Below, piece by piece: positions 22,021 to 33,333 of a stretch of 64,000 bases of DNA. The notes below the pieces were generated by a model that was not told where the DNA came from, ran no database searches, and saw only the letters and a list, made by a program, of their open reading frames with translations. The translations under genes and the position numbers were made by a program. Source of the DNA: Zizania palustris (taxonomy: Eukaryota; Streptophyta; Magnoliopsida; Poales; Poaceae); the NCBI GenBank assembly GCA_019279435.1, contig JAAALK010000288.1:56347624-56411623 (forward strand), given 5' to 3'. Each line of letters opens with the position of its first letter. The first letter of the stretch is position 1.

Positions 22021-22514
22021 GAAAGGATGACTACTACCTCGACTGTTTCAGCGCAGCGCTGGTCCGCCTTCCTCCACTCAACACTCGTGCACCGGTCGTG
22101 CTGGCCACCGCATTAAAGCCTTGCCAGCTCACCTTTGAATGCGTCGGTCTTCGACGGTCCACCTCCCTCACGTCGCCCGCGTGCCTAGTGCATTGATTGT
22201 GTTAAGTGATGCGTCCGTCTACCTTCTCGTGCACCGGTGCCCAGCGGTTAAGGACGCGCGAGCATCGAGAACGGTTGGTCAAAGTCCTCCCCTTGCAGAG
22301 TGTGAAGCGACTAGTTCATCCAAGGCGCTTCCGAGGCCTGCTCTCGACCTCCAGGCTCCGGAACATTTCCAAGGTCTCGGAGTACCTTCGAAGCGATCAA
22401 ATGAAGATGCTTCGCAGAGAAGATCTGGGACCTCTATGTGAGTTGGTTTCTTATAAGTTATCGGAATTATCCTGTGCGCTCCTTCCCTTTCTCTCGTGCA
22501 GGACTCCCGAGAGG

Positions 22515-22532
22515 AAAGAAGCGAGGGGCTAC
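22515..22532 (+). other. Polypurine tract of Tat-1
   Basis: Purine-rich aaagaagcgaggggctac directly before the 3' LTR start. The roughly 600 bases from 21896 to here hold the antisense promoter region and no other gene. Confidence 0.75.
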
Positions 22533-23118
22533 TGTTGGGGGAGATAATCCCGATGGCAGTTGGAAGCACGAAGAGCAGTACGGTCTGGGGGGAGGCCACG
22601 TCGGGAAGGCCCGACGTCCTGTGCCGAAGGTACCTGCGGGCCCCGAGGCGTGGAGGCCTAGGGGTCTCCGGAATCCTTGAAGCGTACAGAAGGGGCCCTC
22701 GGATAGAGCGCCCTGGCAGGATGCCGGAGGCCAGCCTCCGGAAGGATGTGAAGGCTCCGGGACGCGACCGGACATCAGGAGATGACCCGGTCAAGGTGAT
22801 CCAGGGACAGGATCACGATCGTCTGCGCTGTGTCGGGCGATCGCTGCAGCGCCTGACACTGGTTGATACGCTATCAGAGTCGCACCTTCCTGTCTGTACT
22901 GTGTAGCAGCTATTCTTGTCTGTATTACAAGCCTGTGTCAAGGTCGAGTAACCGTTGGGGGGTTTTGGAGGCATTAGACCCTTCTGGGATGGGTCGCCCT
23001 ATAAATACCCCCGTCTCTAGCTGTAATAAACACACGATCCAAGAATACAATCTGAGCTCTACACTCCATTACTCTCATCTTCCAAAAAACTTGTTGGCTC
23101 GATCCGCTTGTCCCAACA
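22533..23118 (+). repeat. 3' LTR of Tat-1 (586 bp)
   Basis: Starts tgttgggggagataat and ends tcccaaca, followed by acgac (TSD). TATA box ccctataaatacccc near 22999. It matches the 5' LTR with scattered substitutions and two single-base indels. Confidence 0.85.
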
Positions 23119-23123
23119 ACGAC

Positions 23124-26012
23124 CCCACCTGTCAGCCACGCTCGTTGCCACACCCGCGTCTCCGTGCCCGCTGACCACTGTGGCCCACCTATCAGACCCG
23201 TCGTCCACCTCACGCTCCCCACCCCAAATCATGCCAGCCCCCTCCCATTAAATTGGTGCCAAATAATTGTTCCCCGAGGCCCGCCAGCCGTTTCCCCTCT
23301 TTAACCCTCGCGTTTATGCCCCGGGATTGCGTTGTGCATGCATGGCAGACCTCACCGACGCCATTGAAGACCCCCCTGGGCTTTCCTTGTATTCGTCGCC
23401 CGTTTTCCCCCACCGGCACCCCTATATAAACCCTCGGCCACCACCGCGTCCAGCCTGCACGCCAATTCGTACTCAGACCGAACAGAGCGCCCGCGACACC
23501 CCTTTTAACGCCACACCGCCGCCCTCGCTCCAGCCGCCGCTCGTCGTCACTGGAGTCCTCCCCCGTCCTTGACGACCACACCGTTGCGACCACCGATGCC
23601 ACCCCAACCTCGGCCACCACTCCATCGACGATGAGACCCACCGGAACACCGACGCCGACGAGGACCCGAACACCTCCGCTGCCCCCGCTTGTCACCGGCT
23701 GCAACCCAACGACCTCAGACCTCCACAGTGGTACCATCTTGTTCCCCTCGTCATCCCCTTTCCATTCATAGGCTCAGATAGGACCGTCGTCGCTCGCCGT
23801 GGCCGCTGGCCCGCTCACCGTCGCCGGAGAAGACGACCGGCACTGGGTACAGTACCCGTGCTATGTCGGATTCAATCGTGACCGTGCGATCTTGATCCGA
23901 CAGTGATGATTAAATCAATCCCTCGGTTTAATCTGGCTCGTCCGATATCAGCGAAACGTTATGTTTTAATCCCGTGCATCCATTAATACTTAAAACTTAT
24001 ATTGAATCTGGCCAATCGGATCGCAGCGAAGGGGTACATTTTAATCTGAATCATTCGTTAATATTTAAAACCTGCGTTTAATCTGAGCCATCCATCGTGT
24101 ACCGGTTCGGCGTTTTAATCGTGGTTGTCCAGCGTCCACTTAACACCCCCGCCTCGCCCGTGGCCGCCCGATCACGATCCAACGTCAATCTGCGATCCGG
24201 CGCACGCGCACAGTGTGACGGTTCACGGTGGAATCGGTTCACCATGGACTGACGACTATTTTTTATTTAAATTAATTTCCAGAAATGGTTTTAAACTTTA
24301 AAAATTCATATCTTGCTCATTTTAACTCCAAATTTAACCAATTCAATTCCAGAAAATTTATAATTTTATTCTCTACATGATTATGTAATAAAAATAGTAG
24401 GTTTACTTTGAGCATTTTATTTTTATTTAATAAAGTATTTAAAGGCACTTTAGGGTAAATTCATAATTCTTTTAGAAAAATCCATAACTCCATAAAGTTG
24501 TCTTAAAAATTTAAATAATAATTTCAGAATGGTTCATGACTTCACTTCAAGTATTTTAGCCCAATCAAAACATTTATGTTTGTTATGTGATTTTAGAATG
24601 TTTATTGAATGTAATGTTTATTATGTGTAACGAGAAGACTACGACGCCGCCGAGGAGCCGGAATACTACCCGGAAGTTCCCCCGTCGCCTTTCGCTGAAC
24701 AAGGCAAGTCACCAAACCAATCTTTTGAGCATATTGAACCTAGTTTTCTTAAACTATCGCTAAAACACATAGGTTATACATGCATTAGTCAAATAAAAGC
24801 CTTACATTATATTTATTTAGATCCCCGACATTGAAGTGCAAACCCAAACCATGCTATCTAGCCTAAACTCCTTGTCACCATATTATTAGTACTATTAGAT
24901 AGTGTCCAATGTACTGACACAATTGCTATAAGTTAAAAATGAGTCGTAGTAATTTGGATTCTACTATATGATCCCCGTTAATCTTATCTCTGGAATTCAG
25001 TTGGTGATAGAGTTTTGGGTTAAGTGTTTATGCATGGTGGGTTCCGGGTGCAAGCTAGGGCATTGGTCGGTAGCAGCCAGGGGCACTATAAGGACTGGTC
25101 TGCGGGATCCGTTGCAATACATTTCTGTACTAGCCACAAGTCTAGCGGGTAAGTCCTAACTAAGATATGGAGTGTTCCAACTCGAGGCACCACTTGGAGA
25201 TGGGTCAAGCAGCACCTGCGGGTGGCGTGTACCGACGTGGCGCAAAAGGGGGTGCGACATTAGCCCGGAGTGGCCAGGCGCGCCAGCGAAACCTAGAGCG
25301 GGTGATTATCGTATTGGAGCATTTCATGCTGAGGTTTTGACACAAGTTCTCGTGGTATGGGTCATCTCACTACACTTTGGTGTTTGGGATGAGTGTGTGC
25401 CTTGTGGGTACAGTAGTACACCTCTGATCAGAGTCTAAATCTTTTCGAAAAGCCGAGCCCACGGTCAAGGGCGGGTTGCGTGACTACTCGCAGTTAGTTT
25501 ATTTTTATGAGTGTGCATGATGACTTGGCATGTAAGGACTGTTGACCGAGGAGGGAAAACGTAGTCATTGAGTTAGAAGATATTATATTGTTCATGTTTA
25601 TTATTCCGCGTGATTAAATTTGACTACACTAAATGCTACAACTGAAAAATGTACTTTTCCGCACTTTTAGCCATTATCATTCCTTTGTTATTATCCCGCA
25701 TTAGTATTGCATTCTCGGTGGCTTGTTGAGTACTTTTGTACTCATACCCATTGGACAAACATTTCAGAGGCTGCCTACTACGAGGAAGATGGTCTGTAGT
25801 AGTGACCCAGTCAAGAAGAAGATCCTAAAGAAGACGTTTGTCATGCTGTTTATTTTCCTCATTTCTTTTAATTTTACACTTATGTAATAATGTGGTATGC
25901 GAACCACTGAATGTTTGACCGTATGTACGTTGTCGCATGATGAACCTCTTGTTATTATTGTTTTTCTATGGAAATTCAATAATGTTCTGATTTGGTAAAT
26001 CGGGGCGTCACA
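23124..26012 (+). repeat. Chromovirus 5' LTR, second segment
   Basis: Resumes after the TSD and ends gggcgtcaca before the PBS. A C-rich promoter-like part holds cctatataaaccc at 23421-23433. An AT-rich middle (24240-24630) and a mixed 3' part follow. No gene-length frame is convincing. Two short coding-like islands at 24632-24703 and 25768-25799 are described under findings. Confidence 0.7.
23421..23433 (+). promoter_or_regulatory. Chromovirus LTR TATA box
   Basis: cctatataaaccc in the GC-rich part of the LTR, a candidate Pol II core promoter for the genomic RNA. No TSS can be read from sequence alone. Confidence 0.5.
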
Positions 26013-26015
26013 AGA

Positions 26016-26031
26016 TGGTATCAGAGCTGAC
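26016..26031 (+). other. Primer-binding site of the chromovirus, initiator tRNA-Met type
   Basis: tggtatcagagctgac lies three bases after the LTR end cgtcaca. Confidence 0.85.
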
Positions 26032-26151
26032 TTGACTGTAGGAAGCCAAACGGACCAGCCTAACGCTTAGTTTTGTTAAAATCTATTTCGTGAAAACCTA
26101 CTTCATCACTTTGTTTCTCACCTTACTCTTTTCAACTTGTTGTTTTTGTAG

Positions 26152-26930
26152 ATGCCTGTCCACCACGTTCACAGCTTCTATCGCCACTTTGAGGGATTCA
26201 TCCGGGAGCTCTGGATGATGGTGACCTTCCTCGGGTTCACCTTCGAGCCCGAGTTCCATGGAGTCTACATGGAGGAGTTCGCATGACCTTGTGACGTATC
26301 CGTCACAATTCACGGGTCCGGCGACCACCTGTCGTTCTTCACGGCAGCACTTGGGGCCCGACCTTCGACATCGTGTGCCAGCGCGCTGCCCTCCATGCCC
26401 TCATGGAGCTGAGGATGATCTACGACGATCGTCTTTGGGACTCGTCCTTCCGGCTTGTACCGATGTGTACTCATGGCGCCCACCGCAGCATCTACGTCGG
26501 GGCACACTCCGACCGTGATCCGGTCATGGCCCGGCAGATGCGTCTTCTCCAGGCCATGGACGATCTCCACATCAAGGCCATGCTCGATGCCGAGGAGCAC
26601 CATGAGGTGATTGAGTTCCTTCGTCAGGAGATGAAGGGCTTGATACAACAGAATGGTGAGCTGCAGCGCAAGATCATACAGCTGCAGAAGGACATCGCGG
26701 AGATGCTTCCCCTCGTCCCAAGGAGGAAGAAGCCCATTCGTGAGACCGCCCCTCACCCCAAGAGGATCACGCCACCACTCGCGCCCGCCGGACCATCTAG
26801 CTCCAACGCCACTGCATCGCACCTTGCCATCGTTGCTGACCCCATCATTGAGAACTTCGTCGGGCCCACCGTCCCTCGGGACCCCCGTGGTTCCGAGAGT
26901 ACGGAGACTACCCCAGATGATGAGTAGACG
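26152..26930 (+). pseudogene. ORF upstream of gag, unknown function
   Basis: ATG at 26152 opens MPVHHVHSFYRHFEGF, then LGFTFEPEFHGVYMEEF, before a TGA at 26284-26286. After a frame change near 26350 the protein continues open to 26927: DIVCQRAALHALMELRM, then a coiled coil (LRQEMKGLIQQNGELQRKI) and a Pro/Thr-rich tail. It sits between the PBS and gag in the position of the extra upstream ORF carried by some large chromoviruses. I do not recognise a catalytic motif. The pattern suggests a small structural or adaptor protein, which is inference. It is followed by a 200-base spacer without features. Confidence 0.55.
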
Positions 26931-27131
26931 ATAGATCTCATTGATTGTTTTACATTTCAGGATTGTGGTACCATCCGCAACAACTTTGTGTTGCGGGTGG
27001 CATAAAAATAAGAACTTTAATGTAACGAACATTTTCGTACCACTTATATATAAGCCCCTCTAGGCTATTTTTGGATAAAGTTCTTTTTAAAATCTTTCTC
27101 TTATATTTGAAAGTATTGTTGTACTCAGAAG

Positions 27132-28244
27132 ATGGCCGACAACCAGAACACCGGTTCCAACAGCGGAGAAGGGGCGACCAACGGTCTGCCCGAAAGTGTT
27201 GTGCCCAACTGGGGTGCAACGGGCCAACGCCAAACTGGGCTGCCATCCGCCCACCATCCCACCTTGGCGGAAATGATGGCGAACCAAAATCAGTTGATCA
27301 CCGCCCTCTTAACTCAAATGCAGCACCAACAGGCTCAGTTGGACCGGCTGCAATATCAGAATGTGGAGCCGACCCCTCGTCCACCAACCCCCGCTCCCGC
27401 TGCTCAACTCTCAGAGTTCTTGCGCGTGAGACCCCCAATATTCTCCAGCATGACGAACCCCATGGAGGCCGGCGATTGGCTCCAGACCATCGGGAAGAAG
27501 TTGGACCTCCTCCTATGCTCCGACCGGGAGCGTGTGGCGTTCGCCACCCATCAGCTCCAGGGACCCGCCGCGGAATGGTGGGACAACTACCGTGAGTCCC
27601 AGCCGGAGGACCACGAGGTGACTTGGGCGGAGTTCACCATCGCCTTCCGCGCCGCTCATGTCCACGCCGGAGTTGTCGTCATCAACCAGCAGGAGTTCCG
27701 AGACCTACAACAAGGGAGCCGGACCATCATGGAGTATCTCCATGAGTTCAACTGTCTGGCCCGCTATGCGCCAGAGGAAGTGCGGACCAATGCCCTCCGC
27801 TAGGCTAAGTTCCTCCGGGACTAAAGGATGAGCTCTCCATCCAGTTCGTCGCCACCGATTACGCCGACTTCCAGCGGTTGGTGAACAAGGCGCTCATCCA
27901 AGAGACCGAGCAGAATAAGCTGGACCCCAAGAAGAGGAAGATGATTGCGTTCAAGCATCATCAAGGGAACACCGAGAGGCCCCGCTTCATCCCTCCACCA
28001 CCGGCACCCGCCTACCATCCTCGGCCCATCTACAAGCCGCCAAATGCCGCTAGTGGCTCCAATGTCGGGAATCCTCGCCCTGCTCCACCAGCTCTGACTG
28101 CTCAACCAGCACTCATCGCCAAAGCCCCGATAATGAGGGACCACAACGGCAAGCCTGATCGTCTGCTTCAACTGCCGCAAGGAAGGGCACTACTCCCACC
28201 AGTGTCCTCACCCCAAGCAGCCCCAAGGCACGGCGCTCAATCAA
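27132..28244 (+). pseudogene. Gag of the chromovirus
   Basis: ATG at 27132 (MADNQNTGSN) opens 223 codons with a Gln-rich N-terminal segment and the Retrotrans_gag core: FLRVRPPIFSSMTNPMEAGDW, ATHQLQGPAAEWWDNY, FRAAHVHAGVV, EFRDLQQGSRTIMEYLHEF. A TAG at 27801-27803 and nearby frame change end it. The rest continues as 27878 onward (LVNKALIQETEQNKLDPKKRK, Pro-rich). The zinc knuckle CFNCRKEGHYSHQC (28164-28205) lies in yet another frame, shared with the protease. Gag would form the particle and bind RNA; here it is split into three frames. Confidence 0.8.
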
Positions 28245-28505
28245 GTGGTTCATGCCTGTGTCAACCATATCAGCGCAGAGGAAGCTCAGGAGGCCCCCGA
28301 AGTCGTACTCGGTATGTTCACAGCAAATTCCATGCCTGCAATAGTGTTGTTTGATTTTGGGGCAACACATTCCTCCATATCAGAAGGCTTTGTGAAAACG
28401 AATAACTTGGAAGTACTTCCTCTGCCCGTCCCCATGATGATTGCCACCCCCGGCAAGAAGACCCTAGCTAATCTGTTCAGCCCAAGGGTAAGGATAGAAA
28501 TTTAA
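28245..28505 (+). pseudogene. Aspartic protease of the chromovirus with altered active site
   Basis: Short open frame with AIVLFDFGATHSSIS near residue 33. In functional retropepsins the triad is D-S/T-G; here GAT TTT GGG (28353-28361) gives D-F-G, so the nucleophile-supporting Ser/Thr is lost. Downstream VMIATPGKK-like residues fit the flap region. It ends at a TAA near 28503 within the protease C-terminus; homologous sequence continues toward RT with further stops (28574-28577). Confidence 0.7.
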
Positions 28506-30193
28506 GGGGTGTTATTCTGGGCCGAGCCCGTTCTTATCGAGTGCACTAGACTCGACCTCATCCTAGGCATGGACTAGTTGATGAAGCACAAGGGAGTAAT
28601 AGACAGCGCTAGTAAGCCCGTCACCGTGACCAGTTCCAGAGATGAAGTCGTCACCTTTAAGATGACCACCCGTGGCCCTAGCGGGGTATCTCTTCACCCG
28701 CTGGCCCTAGAAGAAGTGCCCGTGGTCATAGAATACATGGACGTCTTCTCGGAGGACCTACCAGGGATGCCTCCCAAGAGGGACATCGAATTCAAGATTG
28801 AGCTTGTCCCCGGGACAACCCCAATCTCCAAGCGCCCATATCGGATAGACGCCAATGAACTAGCCAAGGTAAAGAGCAATATTGAGCATTTGGAACAGAA
28901 AGGGTACATCCGACCAATACCTCACCCTAGGGTGCACCGTTCATCTTCGCCATGAAGAAAGACAAGACCAAAAGGATGTGCGTAGACTATAGAGCCTTGA
29001 ACGATGTGACCATCAAGAACAAGTACTCGCTGCCTCGAATCGATGACCTATTCGACCAGTTAAAGGGATCCTCAGTGTTCTCCAAGATCGACCTCAGGTC
29101 AGGCTACCACTAGCTGAGAATTAGGGAAGAAGACATCCCCAAGACTGCCTTCACGTCTCGTTATGGATTATATGAGTATACTGTAATGTCGTTCGGACTC
29201 ACGAATGCCCCGGCCTTCTTCATGAACATAATGAACAATGTATTCATGGAGTTCTTGGATAAGTTCATCATGGTATTCATCGACGATATCCTCGTCTACT
29301 CCAAGACCAAGGAAGAGCATGAAACCCACCTCCGTTTGACACTAGGGAAGTTAAGGGAGCGGCAGTTGTATGCAAAATACAGCAAGTGCAAGTTTTGGTC
29401 ATCCGAAGTGAAGTTTCTCGGCCATGTCATATCTGCCGGAGGAATAGCAGTGGACCCTACCACCGTAGAAGCAGTGACCAATTAGCTACAACCGACGAAC
29501 ATGACCGAGATCCGGAGTTTTCTAGGATTGGCCAGATATTACCGCCGGTTCATCGAGAACTTCTCAAAGATAGCCAAGCCCATGAACAGACTGCTGCAGA
29601 AGGAAGTAAAGTTCGAATGGACTCCAGATTGTGAAGAATGCTTTCAGACCCTTAAGAAAAAGCTCGTGTCAGCCCCGATTCTGACCCTGCTAGACATCCG
29701 GAAGGACTTCCACGTCAACTGTGATGCCTCTCGCCAAGGGTTGGGATGTGTCTTGATGCAAGATGGGAAGGTGATATCTTACGCCTCTCATCAGCTGAGG
29801 CCGCATGAGCTAAATTACCTGACCCATGACCTAGAATTGGCAGCCGTGGTTGACGCCTTGAAGATATGGAGACATTATCTTCTAGGTAATCGGTGTGAGG
29901 TCTTCACCGACCACAAAAGCCTAAAGTACATATTCACCCAACCGGACCTGAACCTTAGACAAAGAAGGTCGTTGGAGTTGATCAAAGATTATGACTTAGG
30001 CATCCACTATCATCTAGGCAAGGCAAACGTAGTGGCAGATGCCCTAAGCCGAAAAGGGTACTGTAATTCCATCATGGTGCAAGACCAGGCCCCATTGTTA
30101 TACAAGGAAATGGAAAGGCTGAATCTAGGGATCATCACCAAGACGTATCTCGTTGCCCTAGAAGACAGACCTGTCTTAATGGACCAGATCTGA
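28506..30193 (+). pseudogene. Reverse transcriptase and RNase H of the chromovirus
   Basis: The RT start ISKRPYRIDANELAKV lies at 28830, then a frameshift near 28925 moves into the frame used to the end. RT motifs: CVDYRALNDVTIKNKY, SKIDLRSGYH, FGLTNAPAFF, and catalytic FIDDILVYSK near 29280. RNase H: FHVNCDASRQGLGC, LELAAVVDALKIWRHYL, FTDHKSLKY, and VVADALSRK near 30045. In-frame stops include TAG near 29114 and TAG at 29483-29485. Pol is therefore dead. Similarity is to plant chromovirus Pol by motif, from memory. Confidence 0.85.
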
Positions 30194-31204
30194 GAGACTT
30201 AGAAGGAAGACCCTGATATCTTGGAGATCCAGAAGAATATGAGGAAGGGTAAAGCCCCAGGGTTATCCAAGGACGAGAACGGTACCGTCTGGTTCAGAAA
30301 CCGGATAAGCGTGCCCGACAAGCTAGAGTTAAAGGCTGTCATCCTTCAAGAGGCCCATGAGACTCTATACTCCATACATCCCTAGAGTACAAAGATGTAC
30401 CAAGACCTAAAGGAGAAATATTGGTGGGTCAGCATGAAGAGGGAAATAGTTGAGTATGTGGCTAAGTGCGACACATGTCGGCGAGTCAAGGCAGAGCACC
30501 AGAGACCTGCCGGACTATTGCAACCCCTCAAGGTCCTCGAATGGAAGTGGGAAGAAGTAGGGATGGACTTCATCACTAGATTGCCAAGGACCCAAGCCGA
30601 TCATGACTCTATCCAGGTGATCATTGATCGACTCACCAAGGTGGCTCATTTCATCCCCGTCAAGATGACATACAACGTCGCTAGATTGGCTGAGTTATAC
30701 ATGACCCAGATCATGTGACTGCACGGAGTTCCAAAGAAGATTGTATCCGACCGAGGGAGTCAATTCACCTCCAAGTTCTGGAAGAATCTTCAAGAAGAAC
30801 TCGGCACCCGGCTGAACTTCAGTACCGCCTATCATCCACAGACCGATGGTCAGACCGAAAGAGTGAACCAAGTGTTGGAAGATATGCTTAGAGCATGCGC
30901 TCTAGACTTTGGCAGAATGTGGGATAAGAACTTGCCTTATGTGGAGTTCTCCTACAACAATAGCTATCAAGTCAGCCTGCAGATGTCCCTGTTTGAGGCA
31001 CTTTACGGGCGTATGTGCAGAACGCCGTTACTCTGGGATCAGACCAGAGAGTCACAGCTATTCGAGACAGATATTTTGTGAGAAGTGGAAGAGAAGGTTA
31101 AGGTCATCAGGGACAGATTAAAGATAGCTCAGTCCTAACAAAAGAGCTATGCCGATAATCGACGAAGAGATATGACCTTTGAGGAGGGCGACTATGTCTA
31201 CCTC
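30194..31204 (+). pseudogene. Integrase of the chromovirus, cut by element A
   Basis: Same frame as RT-RNase H but with stops at about 30191, 30200, 30384, 30716, 31079 and 31136. Zinc-binding region CDTCRRVKAEHQRP; catalytic Asp in EVGMDFITRLP, second Asp in VSDRGSQFTS, Glu in QTDGQTERVNQ. The C-terminal domain reaches TFEEGDYVYL, where the LTR of element A begins at 31205. A chromodomain would lie just after this point and is not visible in the window. Confidence 0.85.
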
Positions 31205-32140
31205 TGTTGGGGGAATAAGTTTTCCCTTAAATAGGGGCCAAATGACGTCAGCCTCCACTAGCCTTCGGCCTGGAGCCTGACACTGTCGAAGCAAGTTCCC
31301 GCCTGCTGAAGTTATTTCCAAGCCTCCAGACTCCTTTCGGAGCCCTCCGGAGCGAGGCTTCCAAACTCCTTTTGGAGACCTTCGGATCGAAGTCTCCAGG
31401 CCCCCCTTCGAAGTCTGCCAGAAGCCAAGTATTCAAGCTATCTTAGGAGTTCTCTTCGGAGTTAGCCTTCGGGCTTCCTTCGGAGTTAACCTCTGAGCTC
31501 CTTTCGGAGCTCCTCAGAGCCAGTCTCTGGACCTGCACCAGTCAATTCGAAGCCAAGTCTCTGAGAGCCCAGTTCGTAGTTCAGTTTGGAGCACGCTTCG
31601 AAGCCCACTTCGGAGTGTCCTTCAAAGCCTTCATCATAGCCTTTGCCCAAAGAGCTCTGGCCACTACTTCGGACCAAGAAAATATATGTACTTCGCTACA
31701 GTGTATAAGTCATATCGGGGGGCCCTCTGCCCCTAGTATGTCGTTTAGCTGCTCAGAAGTGACATTTATCTGACACGTCTGTAAAGCTGTAAAGCTCTTT
31801 GTATAGTAGACTAGCCTTTTTCCCCTTCTTGCCCTATAAAGCCTATGACTTATAGAGGGCATTTAGGTCTTTTCCTTTGGCCTGCGTGCCTATAAAAGCA
31901 GGGCCAAGCCCTTGTAATAGTTCAGTTCCTAGAGGGCCATGAGATCCCCTGGATCCATTAGATTCAACCGAGGCAAACTATGCCAAATCCACCATAAACT
32001 GGACGTAGGGCTATTATCCCTTTGGAGAGGTCCAAACTAGTATAAATCTTTTCTCCTTCTGAGAGAAATCTTCGAGGTTCATTTTACACACCATATATAC
32101 ACACAAAACCTGTGTTGTAGCAAACACAATTGCTACAACA
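31205..32140 (+). repeat. 5' LTR of element A (936 bp)
   Basis: Starts tgttgggggaataag and ends ttgctacaaca. TATA box cctataaaagcaggg near 31890. It shares the start, the ggggccaaatgacgtcagcc block and the 3' half with the LTRs of element B but differs in the middle, so it is a sister subfamily. Confidence 0.8.
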
Positions 32141-33333
32141 GTTGGCGCCGTCCGTGGGGACCTTAGTCCTAAAAGCTAAGTTCTCTGCCACTGCTTGCAT
32201 TTCAAAGTGCGCTTGAGGGGGGAGCTTCGAAGTTTTCTTGCTTCGCGCACCCTCCGGCAAGGGGCTTCGGGTGCAGTTCGAAGGCCTTCTTCGCCTTCCA
32301 CCTCCCTTCGCGCTTCGAAGTTCACCCTCTGGCAAGGGGCTCCGCTTCGCCTGCCAAAGGCCTTCGAAGCCCCAAGGGGCTACGAGGCAAGTTTTTCACC
32401 CGCTTTACGAGGTATGTACACTATCTGAAGCTTCACTTCAATGTACAAATTTGCAATTACTTTAATAAAAAATCAAAGCCCTGCTTCGCCTTAAAATCGA
32501 AGCCGTGCTTCGCCCTTAAAGCAAAACTTTGCTCCATCTTATCAAAAGTCGAAGATTTACTTCGTATTTTGAAGCCGAAGCCTTGCTTCGCGTTTTAAAA
32601 TTGAAGCGTTGCTTCCTTTTTATTTAAAACCGAAGCTCTGTTGTGTCCTTCTCAAGACCCGAAGCCAACAGCCTCGTTCTTTTAAGAACTAAGGTTTCCA
32701 GCTTTGTATTGTTAAGGACCAAAGCATGATTTCGAAGACTATTTGAAACCGGAGCACCCCTCCGAAGGCTACACAGCGCCTCCAGGCCCATAGTAGTGGG
32801 CTTTGAGACTTCCAAGCGACGGCTCGGCAAGTCCGGGATTCTAGGCTCCGGCTTGATGCATCCCAGGGTCGAAGGTGGCCCAGGGTCATAGGTGACCCAG
32901 AGTCGTAGGTGGCTCAACCCATCGCAGGTTCGGTAAATCCACAACAAATATCCTTTTCATTCACTACAGGATCAAGCTCAAGAAGCCTTGCTTCGCTATC
33001 TAAACACGCACTTAGGCCTCACTTCGCGTGACGTGATGTAATCTAAAATTTAAGCATCTTGAAGCCATGCTTCGCCTAAAATCTAAGTGTGTTTCGGAGC
33101 CTTGCTCACGCGCATTATCCAAATCCAAGCATGCCGAAGCATGCTTCGCTTAATTTGGCTATGCTGAAGCCTTGCTTCGCTCCAAATTAATGCATTTGAA
33201 GCCCAAAAGAGGCCTTCGCCTGACGTGATATAAGCGTCCGAAACCGCCAAAAAGGTGCACCCCTTCGCATTTTTTGCCCGCACCAGCAACGACTAAGTCC
33301 CTAGCTACCAAGCGCAAGGGGGGACTGAAGTAT
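32141..33333 (+). other. Non-coding leader of element A with PBS and GAAGC..GCTTC repeats
   Basis: PBS gttggcgccgtccgtgggga at 32141. The rest has no gag-like frame. It holds many copies of cgaagccxtgcttcg (for example 32474-32600 and 32985-33200). It aligns with 34409-35560 of element B. It ends agtat at 33329-33333, the TSD of element B. Confidence 0.7.
33329..33333. other. Target-site duplication of element B, left (agtat)
   Basis: Identical to agtat at 40530-40534 after the 3' LTR. Across the insertion, element A sequence continues (aagtat, then gtatgcgaagtgtgcgaatg). Confidence 0.9.

Larger units (their letters stand above)
13686..23118 (+). mobile_element. Tat-1: complete but defective Tat-type Ty3/gypsy element inside the chromovirus LTR
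   Basis: Two LTRs (13686-14266 and 22533-23118), PBS, gag-protease, a deletion replacing RT/RNase H, integrase, a 35-bp tandem repeat, an antisense extra gene and a PPT, in that order. The flanking TSD is ccgac/acgac (4 of 5). By eye the two LTRs differ at roughly twenty positions in the first 290 bases, so the insertion is not very recent. Confidence 0.85.
13233..31204 (+). mobile_element. Chromovirus-like (Tekay/Del-type) Ty3/gypsy element, 5' part
   Basis: The 5' LTR (13233-26012) is split by Tat-1; removing that insertion leaves about 3.34 kb. Then come an initiator-Met PBS, an upstream ORF, gag with zinc knuckle, protease, RT, RNase H and integrase. Integrase runs to 31204, where element A is inserted, so the chromodomain, if present, and the 3' LTR lie beyond. 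The lineage call is inferred from the very long LTR, iMet PBS, an upstream ORF and chromovirus-like pol motifs. It is inserted into RNase H of copia copy 1. Confidence 0.75.
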
